Shown here: in pieces, positions 55,524 to 63,257 of the stretch | Position numbering within the stretch: the first letter of the stretch is position 1 | How the letters are laid out: each line of letters starts with the position of its first letter | From: an uncultured Prevotella sp. | GTDB lineage: Bacteria > Bacteroidota > Bacteroidia > Bacteroidales > Bacteroidaceae | Length of the DNA: 64,000 nucleotides | NCBI GenBank assembly: GCA_934254985.1 | Contig: CAKQMS010000004.1 | Span: 62,001 to 126,000, forward strand | Reading direction: 5' to 3' | Notes under the pieces: model-generated | Seen by the model: only the letters and a program-made list of their open reading frames with translations | Databases searched by the model: none | What the model was told of the DNA's origin: nothing | Program-made: the position numbers and the translations under genes

Positions 55524-56756
55524 TCATTTTATATTATTAACCGTCTTCAAAAAATTGTCACGCTTTCGCTCCCACTTTGTATGAGATATGCTTTCGAGAT
55601 TAAAAGCAGCACAAAGTTTGTCTTTCAGCTCATTCAATCGAGCCTTAGCATCCTCCGCATCTACTTTGATAGCAACCTTATCGGATTTTACAACACCTTT
55701 CATTCTATCAAACTGCATATCTTGTGTAAGAAAAGAATAAAAGTTAGTCTTCAATACCCATGCCGCACCCATTTCATTGAGCGATACAGGACTCTCATAA
55801 TACCTTGGCGAATGAACGAATATCACAAACAGTTCATGTTCATGGAATAGTTTTTTAAGCGTTTCAAAGATATCTTCGCCCAACTCTATACCATATCCAT
55901 CAACAGAACTACAAAAGAGATTACTCTCGTCAAAGCCTATACTTTCCAATAATTCAACAAGCTCCTCTACAAAAGTTTTATCTTTTGAAGAATGGCTTAT
56001 AAATACCATAGGACTACCCGATCTTTCCGTCCTTGCCCTTGACTCGTTTTTAGTTTGGATCATAAGAAGATTATATATTGAATAAAGTTCATGAAAATTA
56101 TTCAAGAGGGTATAACCGTTTCCTGAATTATCAATATTCTTAAATTTTATATAATCGGCATTTGCATTTGAATAGTAGTTACTCAGGTAAATTACAGCAG
56201 AAGAATGCCATTCATGATAAGTTTGAATAGCATCCATAGAATTAATCTCTTTCGAAGATGCCTCCTTGTATATTTTTTCCAAAGAACGAACTCTACTTTC
56301 GGTATATTCCTCTACTTCATCATCTGTTTCTAAAGATTCGTGTGAGCCAACGGACTTGAGTTCTTCAAAAGTTTGAATTAATGCTTCCCCTATTCCTGCT
56401 ACAACTAAATCCTTTTGTATAATATCTACATCAATTGCTTGCGAATTACATGCAGAGAAAGTTTTCAATATTCCCTTAACTAAAAATACAAGATTTTTAT
56501 AATCCTTCTTCTCATAAAAGTTATTTAAAATCAATACAAGCGTATTTTGAGAATATAACTCGTCCGAGTTTCCTATAACTCGAAATCCCCTATAATTATT
56601 CTCAACAATTTTAAAGCAACTATTCCAAACATCATCAAATCCTACCTCTACTACCCATCTTTTAAAATGTGTAGATAGTAAAAAAGTGTTTTTAATGGTT
56701 TTAATCAGATCTTCCCATAAGGGAACAATCTTGGGTAACGGTTTTATTTCTACCAT
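55524..56756 (-). CDS. TIR-domain protein, possible antiviral effector
   Basis: 410 residues, cytoplasmic. Residues 1-240 are an unrecognised, mostly helical region. A TIR domain spans about 250-400: MVFISHSSKDKTFVEELVELL, then FCSSVDGYGIELGEDI, ELFVIFVHSPRYYES and SLNEMGAAWVL. Glu328 sits where catalytic Glu occurs in NAD-cleaving TIR domains. Stand-alone TIR proteins in bacteria often act in immunity by depleting NAD. It sits between glycan and choline genes, with gaps of over 130 bases on both sides, so it looks like inserted cargo. The 55302-55523 gap holds only a small GAATTC-armed palindrome at 55349-55368. Confidence 0.82.
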   Translation of the reverse strand: MVEIKPLPKIVPLWEDLIKTIKNTFLLSTHFKRWVVEVGFDDVWNSCFKIVENNYRGFRVIGNSDELYSQNTLVLILNNFYEKKDYKNLVFLVKGILKTFSACNSQAIDVDIIQKDLVVAGIGEALIQTFEELKSVGSHESLETDDEVEEYTESRVRSLEKIYKEASSKEINSMDAIQTYHEWHSSAVIYLSNYYSNANADYIKFKNIDNSGNGYTLLNNFHELYSIYNLLMIQTKNESRARTERSGSPMVFISHSSKDKTFVEELVELLESIGFDESNLFCSSVDGYGIELGEDIFETLKKLFHEHELFVIFVHSPRYYESPVSLNEMGAAWVLKTNFYSFLTQDMQFDRMKGVVKSDKVAIKVDAEDAKARLNELKDKLCAAFNLESISHTKWERKRDNFLKTVNNIK

Positions 56757-56788
56757 AATTTATGATTAACTATAATCTATTCACCTTT

Positions 56789-56914
56789 TCACTTCCCTAC
56801 TATCTTCTTCACTAGCATACGGAACAGCTTATAGGCATCAAGACTTAAGAGCAAAAGCAAAATACTTATTCTAAATAATAACGGAAAAGTATAATAATTA
56901 TAGAGATTTCTCAA
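56789..56914 (-). CDS. Possible 41-aa membrane peptide after licC
   Basis: The frame from a TTG at 56914 overlaps the licC end and encodes one strongly hydrophobic segment (LLFRISILLLLLSLDAYKLF) and a basic tail (LVKKIVGK). The coding look is good but there is no ATG. It could also be the decayed 3' end of a membrane gene. Confidence 0.25.
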   Translation of the reverse strand: MRNLYNYYTFPLLFRISILLLLLSLDAYKLFRMLVKKIVGK

Positions 56915-57566
56915 CTTCCTTTAATTCCTCCGGTGTATCTATCTCATAGATATCCTTTATCTCCTTCACATGTATATCTAATTCAGGATAAATATCCAAC
57001 ACCATATTATCCCAATAAAGATTGGTATAATCCTTATTAGCATAAACATCTTCCATGTGATTGATAATCTTCTTGCAATCATCAGCCTTCCAATATGAGA
57101 TTCCACTCATCAGATAGCCATCACCTGCACCAATGTTTATCTTCATAAGTTTGTTGTTCTCATCTACTTTCAATCCCCATTCATTCTCGTATTTTTTCTT
57201 CTTGGCAAAATACGTAGATTGAGCAACTTCGGATAGCAAAACATTCTTATCCATATAAACATCGCCTTCCATCACGTATGTATCATGAAATCTATCCCTA
57301 ACGATATACAAGGAATTGATATTGTTACAAGTGTCATATCTGTCATTGAAAACTATATCTACACCATACTTCTCTTTCAAGAAATCCAAAGCTTCAGCCT
57401 TATAGCCAGAAATCAGAGTTATATCCTCAATACCCTTCTCTTTCAAGAATTGTATCTGACGTTCCACCATAGGGATACCATTTACTTCAACCAAACACTT
57501 TGGTCGATCATTTGTCAAAGGGCGCAGGCGTGTTCCCATGCCTGCAGCCAATATAATAGCGTTCAT
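56898..57566 (-). CDS. licC: Phosphocholine cytidylyltransferase, LicC-like
   Basis: Expected to make CDP-choline from CTP and phosphocholine. 222 residues of nucleotidyltransferase fold. The signature is ILAAGMGTRLRPLTNDRPKCLVEVNG, and VFNDRYDTCNNINSLYIV, DVYMDKN, the TNLYWDNMV stretch and YEIDTPEEL all follow the pattern of pneumococcal LicC as I remember it (229 residues). It is 9 bases after the BCCT transporter gene. Related enzymes use other sugar or alcohol phosphates, but the neighbouring choline kinase and transporter support choline. Confidence 0.85.
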   Translation of the reverse strand: MNAIILAAGMGTRLRPLTNDRPKCLVEVNGIPMVERQIQFLKEKGIEDITLISGYKAEALDFLKEKYGVDIVFNDRYDTCNNINSLYIVRDRFHDTYVMEGDVYMDKNVLLSEVAQSTYFAKKKKYENEWGLKVDENNKLMKINIGAGDGYLMSGISYWKADDCKKIINHMEDVYANKDYTNLYWDNMVLDIYPELDIHVKEIKDIYEIDTPEELKEVEKSL

Positions 57567-57575
57567 ATCTAAATA

Positions 57576-59093
57576 TTATTTTTCGTTCAAATAATTCTTC
57601 ACATCTTTAAAGAAGCTCCAAACTATCAGTATCAAGAGAATGCCCACTGGGAATGCAGCAATGATTGTCACTGACTGCAAACTGTAAAGAGTATTCTCGG
57701 CAAACAACAATCCGATAGGGAACAAGATGAGCATAATGCTCCATACGGCTCTAATCTTTCTGCTTGGCTCTTCATCTGCAGAGATTTGATTATAGCTATA
57801 AGAAGATGCCACATACGTAATACCATCCAATGTAGTACTATAGAAAGCAATCATCGTGATAACTAATAGAATCAAAGCAACTTCTGGTAAAGGTAAAGTA
57901 CCAAATATATTCAAAATAGCTTGATACATCTCGCCACCATTAGAAATATAACCTGTTACATCTAATCCATGCTTTAACTGCTGAGCCAAGCCATAATTAC
58001 CTAAAATAATAAATGACATGTAAGTTCCTGCAAGTCCCCAACCAAATGTTCCAAAGACAAGGTTCTTAATTGTTCTTCCCTTACTGATAAGAGCTATAAA
58101 GAAAGGAGTTGCAATACACCATACCAACCAGTATGCCCAATAATAAATAGTCCAAGTCTGTGGGAAACTATTTTCACGCAAAGGATCCATATAAGTAGAG
58201 AGACCTACGAAGTTCTGAACCATGTTGCCTAAAGATTGGAATCCTGTTTCTATAATATATCTTGTTTCTCCACCCAAGAACAAGAAATAAAACAAGATGG
58301 CAAAAAACATATATGAACAGAACGATGCCAATTTGGAAATTCCATTCATACCCAACAATACTGTGATAGTATAGACTGCACATATCAAAAGCAAGATTCC
58401 TATTGTAAGCGTAACGCTAGTAGAAATACCAAAGACGGATGCTAATGCTGATGCTAAAAGAGGTGTAGCCAAAGAGAATGTTGTAGCAGTAGCACATACC
58501 ATTGCAAAGATTGCTACAATGTCTATAAACTTACCCAAAGAACCATCAACCTTATTTCCAAAGAGGGGTCTTACAGCTTCCGAGAATCGTTGTCTTTCTC
58601 TTTTTCTAACATGCATCATAAAGGCAAAACAAATAGCAAGAACCACATAGAATCCCCATGCTAATGGTCCCCAATGGAACAATGGGAAAGTTGGTGCCCA
58701 TAATTGCATTTTTCCTAATTCTGCTACATGAGGTTCTGCTCCATATAAAGCCCATTCAATTAATGAATAGAACATGATATCAGCAGCCATTGTTGATGTA
58801 AAGATCATGGTACCCCATGCAAAGTTACCATATAGAGGCTTATCAATATTACCTAATCTTATTTGTCCATACTTATCTTTAAATGATAAATATAATGCTA
58901 ACAATACACATCCCAAGCCTAAGATTGCATAATATATACCAATAGTATCACCAAAGAAGCCACGTAATGTATCTACAAATAATTTAGACTGTGTTGGTAT
59001 CAGCATAAATACCAACATCATTGCCAACACAATACCGAATGGTATCAAAGTAGTTACCCAATCAATACGACCTTTTAGATTTTCTTTTTCCAT
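57576..59093 (-). CDS. BCCT family transporter (choline/betaine type)
   Basis: Inner-membrane carrier of 505 residues with about 12 membrane helices. It has the BCCT hallmark region QTWTIYYWAYWLVWCIATPFF and the tryptophan-rich helix features of the family. BCCT carriers move choline, betaine or carnitine. Its place between the kinase fusion (2-base gap) and licC strongly suggests choline import for CDP-choline synthesis. It would replace the LicB permease of classical lic loci. Confidence 0.9.
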   Translation of the reverse strand: MEKENLKGRIDWVTTLIPFGIVLAMMLVFMLIPTQSKLFVDTLRGFFGDTIGIYYAILGLGCVLLALYLSFKDKYGQIRLGNIDKPLYGNFAWGTMIFTSTMAADIMFYSLIEWALYGAEPHVAELGKMQLWAPTFPLFHWGPLAWGFYVVLAICFAFMMHVRKRERQRFSEAVRPLFGNKVDGSLGKFIDIVAIFAMVCATATTFSLATPLLASALASVFGISTSVTLTIGILLLICAVYTITVLLGMNGISKLASFCSYMFFAILFYFLFLGGETRYIIETGFQSLGNMVQNFVGLSTYMDPLRENSFPQTWTIYYWAYWLVWCIATPFFIALISKGRTIKNLVFGTFGWGLAGTYMSFIILGNYGLAQQLKHGLDVTGYISNGGEMYQAILNIFGTLPLPEVALILLVITMIAFYSTTLDGITYVASSYSYNQISADEEPSRKIRAVWSIMLILFPIGLLFAENTLYSLQSVTIIAAFPVGILLILIVWSFFKDVKNYLNEK

Positions 59094-59095
59094 TT

Positions 59096-60679
59096 TTAAA
59101 TATTTATTTTCTTTAAGTTTTCTATAGCTCTTGAATATCTATCTTTACCATATGTTCCAAAATCATCCCCCTGAGCTTCCTTGATGCAAGTCCACAATGC
59201 CCAGAGATAGTCCATCAGTATCTGATATACCAATATCTTCATTCTCGAATTTTCTGGTTCATTACCTTCAAAATAATGGCTAAGGAAATACTCCTTGCTT
59301 TCTTCCGAAAAATTACTTTCCAAGAAAAGGGCTGCAATATCCCACATAGGATCATTCATACCTGAATATTCCCAGTCTATCAAATAGATAGTTCCATCCT
59401 CTGCCTTTAAGAAATTCTCTGCTACAAGGTCATTGTGACAAGGTTTTACAGATACTCCTAATTGGTTTAAGTAATCTTCCAATTGGAAAACCTTTTTTCT
59501 TATAGGTTCATAGCCTTCATACATTTTCCCTTCGGCTTTAACAAGCAAGTTTTCGTAGTTCATAATTTCCTTGAACACATTAAACTCATTACCAAAGCGA
59601 ACATGAGAATGATGTAAGGTCCTGAAGATATTGGCTATTTTCTTCATGTTTGATGGTCGCTGAATGGTCGCCCTATTTAATGTCTCAGCGTTCTTTACAA
59701 AGTCTGCAAGTTTGATACCTGTCTCAGCATTGAAGTATCTAATTGGAGGATTGATACCCATCTTACAAGCTTGTAAGGAGTTTTGTTCCTCATTACTTCG
59801 TTCCACCATACCTTCAGCACCATTACCTGGTACACGAAGAACATATTCAAATAATCCCTTAGTAACCTTAAAATTTTTATTTGACATACCCCCAATCTGA
59901 CTAATCTTTACCTCATTTTCTATCTGTTCGTTTGGGAAAATAATCTTAAGATATGATATCAGATTCTCATAATCAAACGGATTTTCTTTTCTTCTAAGTT
60001 TGGGGTATATATAATTGCAAAGCTTATTAAAATCGTCTTCACAATCTACATCACCCCATATCAAGTTGGTAAACTTTATATATGGTCTATCAAGTACATC
60101 TGTAGAATCAAAAAGCAAAAACTCATAATTAAGATAAGGATTATTGCTATTCTGCCACTTGTTCATCATTCTGTCAAAGGTATGCTTGGAAATCTTGACG
60201 ATACCCAATAGCTCACCCTCGAAATTACATATCTGATGGCGATCCTTACTAATCTTTGTAATATATCCACTTCGAGTTTCTACAAAAGCTTCATCCCCAC
60301 TACCCGATTCTTCCGTAATAGCAAAGCAATTCTCATTTTTTGTCTCAGAAAGTTCTTTTAAGACCTTATACTCATAAAACGTATCGCCTTCTACCAATAA
60401 AAAGTCTTCCTTTATGTAAGGTGCAGCCATGGCAAGCGACCCCATTGAAGAAGTGAACTTAAAATCTGGATTTAATACTAGTCGGACAGTCTTAGATGCA
60501 TATCTCTGGTACAATTGAGCTTGCCCTCCAACTACTAAAAGAATATTAGTATAGTTGAGTGCAGTCAAAGCCTCAATAGTTCTGTCTATCAAACAATAAT
60601 CCTCCCAATAAGGTTTCAAAGGATAAGGGACATCAGTACCCTTATCCTTCCTTGCAGATAATATAACCGCAGTTTTCAT
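59096..60679 (-). CDS. Nucleotidyltransferase-choline kinase fusion (LicCA-like)
   Basis: 527 residues in two parts. Residues 1-240 have a nucleotidyltransferase fold (KTAVILSARKDKG, LLVEGDTFYE, WGDVDCEDDF), but the usual G-x-G-x-R loop is changed, so activity is uncertain. Residues about 255-527 are a choline/ethanolamine kinase: ISQIGGMSNKNFKV, the catalytic CHNDLVAENFL and the metal-binding LIDWEYSGMNDPMWDIA. It would phosphorylate choline, and perhaps also activate a second head group. Its ATG shares a base with the porin stop (TAATG), so translation is coupled. The layout recalls Treponema LicCA. Confidence 0.82.
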   Translation of the reverse strand: MKTAVILSARKDKGTDVPYPLKPYWEDYCLIDRTIEALTALNYTNILLVVGGQAQLYQRYASKTVRLVLNPDFKFTSSMGSLAMAAPYIKEDFLLVEGDTFYEYKVLKELSETKNENCFAITEESGSGDEAFVETRSGYITKISKDRHQICNFEGELLGIVKISKHTFDRMMNKWQNSNNPYLNYEFLLFDSTDVLDRPYIKFTNLIWGDVDCEDDFNKLCNYIYPKLRRKENPFDYENLISYLKIIFPNEQIENEVKISQIGGMSNKNFKVTKGLFEYVLRVPGNGAEGMVERSNEEQNSLQACKMGINPPIRYFNAETGIKLADFVKNAETLNRATIQRPSNMKKIANIFRTLHHSHVRFGNEFNVFKEIMNYENLLVKAEGKMYEGYEPIRKKVFQLEDYLNQLGVSVKPCHNDLVAENFLKAEDGTIYLIDWEYSGMNDPMWDIAALFLESNFSEESKEYFLSHYFEGNEPENSRMKILVYQILMDYLWALWTCIKEAQGDDFGTYGKDRYSRAIENLKKINI

Positions 60680-61401
60680 TAGAGTCCAAAGTAAAGTGAC
60701 ATAGTAAAAAATGATTTATTATTATAAGGATTCAGTACATAACTAGCACTTACAGGCAGCTTGAAGTTTCCAAACTTGAAAGCTGTGCTATACTTGGCAT
60801 TGATATTAACCACATTGAATCCACTTTCGTTGTTTGTATAAAAGCCCTTGTTCAAATTGGCTCCTACACATAAAGCAATGTTATTGTCTTCTGTAAATGA
60901 GTGAGTGTAACCAACCTCAGCATACGAAGAATACATCTGCTTTCCATCTGCATTTTTGTCTGCTCCAAAAATATAGGTAGATACTGTTATCCACAAAGGA
61001 ACCTTTGTTCCAGCCCATGTGGCATAAGCCTCAATCCAATGTCCAGTTTCACGATTGCTCAACTTAAAGTATTGATCCTTCTCTCCAACAGAAGAAGGAT
61101 AATAGTAATCAGATACACCAACTGTAAACTCACTAACAGTATAGGATACGCCTAAATCGACTTCCTGATGACTACCATCAATGGCATAACCACCCATAGC
61201 AAAAGCATTAAAGCCATGTGTATTATAGCCTATCATCGGAAATACTGTTGGAGCTGTTCCGTATTCAATACCTCTCCACATATATTTTGTGGACAATTCC
61301 AAATTTGCAGAGAAAGGAGATTCTTTTATATTTTCTTCTGCGGAAATGAATAAAGGTACAATTGTACACAACAATAATAGTATATATTTTTTTCTGTTCA
61401 T
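60679..61401 (-). CDS. Outer-membrane porin-like protein (TorF-like)
   Basis: About 240 residues from the ATG at 61401. Signal peptide MNRKKYILLLLCTIVPLFISAEE, then a small beta-barrel beginning LELSTKYMWRGIEYGTAPTVFP, the STKYMWRG pattern of TorF/Gcw_chp-type porins, and a C-terminal aromatic ending (FTMSLYFGL). The longer frame to 61431 overlaps the upstream gene and is less likely. Its position within the choline genes suggests a channel for choline or a choline ester across the outer membrane. Confidence 0.75.
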   Translation of the reverse strand: MNRKKYILLLLCTIVPLFISAEENIKESPFSANLELSTKYMWRGIEYGTAPTVFPMIGYNTHGFNAFAMGGYAIDGSHQEVDLGVSYTVSEFTVGVSDYYYPSSVGEKDQYFKLSNRETGHWIEAYATWAGTKVPLWITVSTYIFGADKNADGKQMYSSYAEVGYTHSFTEDNNIALCVGANLNKGFYTNNESGFNVVNINAKYSTAFKFGNFKLPVSASYVLNPYNNKSFFTMSLYFGL

Positions 61402-61414
61402 AACAATTTTACAA

Positions 61415-62194
61415 TTACATTTTACCATCATTTTCTTTAGCCAACTTTATAGCTTTTCTGCAATATTTCAGAGTCATCACAACAAAAGAGCCCCCGTAAT
61501 AGCAGAAACAATAAAAAACTATAATATCCAGTGCATTAAAAATAGCAGCCAACAATATGAATATAGCTAAATAGCCTCCAATTCCTAGCCATTCCTCAAG
61601 TCTCACTAAAAGACTGGTAGTAGCATTTTCATCTATTCTTTGATCATATTCAACTTGCAAAACACCTTTATCCTGCAGTTCACGCTCGCAGCTCTTATAC
61701 TTTTGATATATCAATCGCATCATCGTATCAGAGGTTGTTCCCAATGCTCCCGCCAAAATAATCAATGCGCATCCAGAAGCAACAAACATACCACCATCTG
61801 TATAAACAGAATATCCTATACATGCTCCGAGAAAACCAACTAAGATATAGCTGCTGGCAGCATCAGCGAAAGCACCAAAAGGCTGTTTTTTAACACTTCG
61901 GGCAATATTGCCATCTACCGTATCGGAAAGATACCATAAGTTTACAAGTATAGCACCTGCAATATGCCACCAATAACCTGGTACAATAAAACAAATGCAG
62001 GCAGCAAATGCAATAAAAATCGAAAAATACGAAACTGTATTTGCTGAAATTCCTCTATTAGCACACCATGCCGAAATATAAAAAGAAATTGGTCTAAAAA
62101 AATAACGACACAAATGTACATCCTTCTTTCTTTTCCACTCAGGCATGTCTTTCCATAGCTCACGCCCTGTGTAATGATCTTTTTTTTCTAACAT
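61415..62194 (-). CDS. CDP-alcohol phosphotransferase family protein
   Basis: Polytopic membrane enzyme of 259 residues that should use a CDP-alcohol. The family motif D-x2-DG-x2-AR is DTVDGNIAR (Asp91, Asp94), followed by G107 and Asp111. The spacer is one residue shorter than usual, and the fourth acidic position (115) is Ser, where an Asp normally acts as base. Given licC upstream of the same pathway, CDP-choline is the natural donor, with diacylglycerol or a glycan lipid as acceptor. The altered motif makes activity uncertain. Confidence 0.82.
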   Translation of the reverse strand: MLEKKDHYTGRELWKDMPEWKRKKDVHLCRYFFRPISFYISAWCANRGISANTVSYFSIFIAFAACICFIVPGYWWHIAGAILVNLWYLSDTVDGNIARSVKKQPFGAFADAASSYILVGFLGACIGYSVYTDGGMFVASGCALIILAGALGTTSDTMMRLIYQKYKSCERELQDKGVLQVEYDQRIDENATTSLLVRLEEWLGIGGYLAIFILLAAIFNALDIIVFYCFCYYGGSFVVMTLKYCRKAIKLAKENDGKM

Positions 62195-62210
62195 AAAATG
62201 AAACTTTAAG

Positions 62211-63257
62211 TTATTTATTTTCTAATTGTTTTCTACGCAGCCATCCTAATAAAGCCAACAAGCGATATTGCTTATGCTTTACTAATGATAAAATTACCTT
62301 TCTTTGTTTATTTAACCCTATTCGAGGAGCAGAAGCCATAGCTTCCTTGACTAGAGGTTCATTCATAAACTCCTCAAATTCGGCTACTTTTGTTCCATGT
62401 TTCTTGTTATAATAAGGATTGAAATAGCCTGTAATTGCTGTAGTACAGATGATATATAACATTCTATTCAACACGCCAACATGTAAGTTTAATGGATTAC
62501 TGCTACTCTTAACATAGTTATCAATCCACTCCATACATCTAACAATCAAAATATTATTTTTCACACTAGCAGTATGCGAAATAGAACTACCATTATAACG
62601 ATAATGAAGAAGAGGTTCATTAATGTAACATGCGCTTTTGAGATGTTCAAACAACTGTATATTAAAGACAAATCCTTCAGCACCTTGCTTTAATTCATCT
62701 ACATGGCGAATATTATATTTTCTCAAAAAGTCTAATCTCATCAATTTTTGAAAAGCCATAGCTATTTCTCCATTAAAATCTAAAACACGAGCTTGCAGTT
62801 TCTTACAGTCTTGTGCATTGAAGACCCTTGCCCCCACATCATCCTTAAAAGAATGAACGACATCTTGAGAATTTGGATTGTTAAAATATTCGTCAAACAT
62901 GACTAATTCTACACCGTTTTTCAGCATTGCCTGCAGCGCTTTCTCGCAGCAATCAGGTTCTAGCCAATCATCACTATCCACAAACATCATAGCAAAACCA
63001 GTTGCAGCATCTTGTCCAGTATTACGGGCAGCTGCTAAACCACGATTTTTCTTGTGAATTACTTTGATGCGGTCATCTTTCTTAGCATATTCATCACAGA
63101 TTTCTCCACATCTATCCGGCGAGCCATCATCCACCAAAAGAATCTCTAAGTTTTTATATGTCTGGTTTATGATACTATCGATACATTTGGGTAGATATTG
63201 TTCTACATTATAACATGGAACAATAATGCTAATCTTGTTCTTTATATTAGGCATCAT
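62211..63257 (-). CDS. Glycosyltransferase family 2
   Basis: 348 residues. The GT-A domain begins ISIIVPCYNVEQYLPKCIDSIINQTYKNLEILLVDDGSPDRCG and contains AAARNTGQDAATGFAMMFVDSDDWLEPDCC with the DxD motif. The C-terminal third is an extension of unknown role. It overlaps the upstream GT4 by 4 bases and precedes the CDP-alcohol phosphotransferase by 16, so it is part of the same leftward transcript. Donor and acceptor are unknown. Confidence 0.9.
   Translation of the reverse strand: MMPNIKNKISIIVPCYNVEQYLPKCIDSIINQTYKNLEILLVDDGSPDRCGEICDEYAKKDDRIKVIHKKNRGLAAARNTGQDAATGFAMMFVDSDDWLEPDCCEKALQAMLKNGVELVMFDEYFNNPNSQDVVHSFKDDVGARVFNAQDCKKLQARVLDFNGEIAMAFQKLMRLDFLRKYNIRHVDELKQGAEGFVFNIQLFEHLKSACYINEPLLHYRYNGSSISHTASVKNNILIVRCMEWIDNYVKSSSNPLNLHVGVLNRMLYIICTTAITGYFNPYYNKKHGTKVAEFEEFMNEPLVKEAMASAPRIGLNKQRKVILSLVKHKQYRLLALLGWLRRKQLENK

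Noticed and set aside
55449-55850. 133-codon plus-strand frame near the TIR gene
   Set aside because: Most of it is antisense to the TIR gene. Only the first 25 codons lie in free sequence, and no relation to a known protein is seen.
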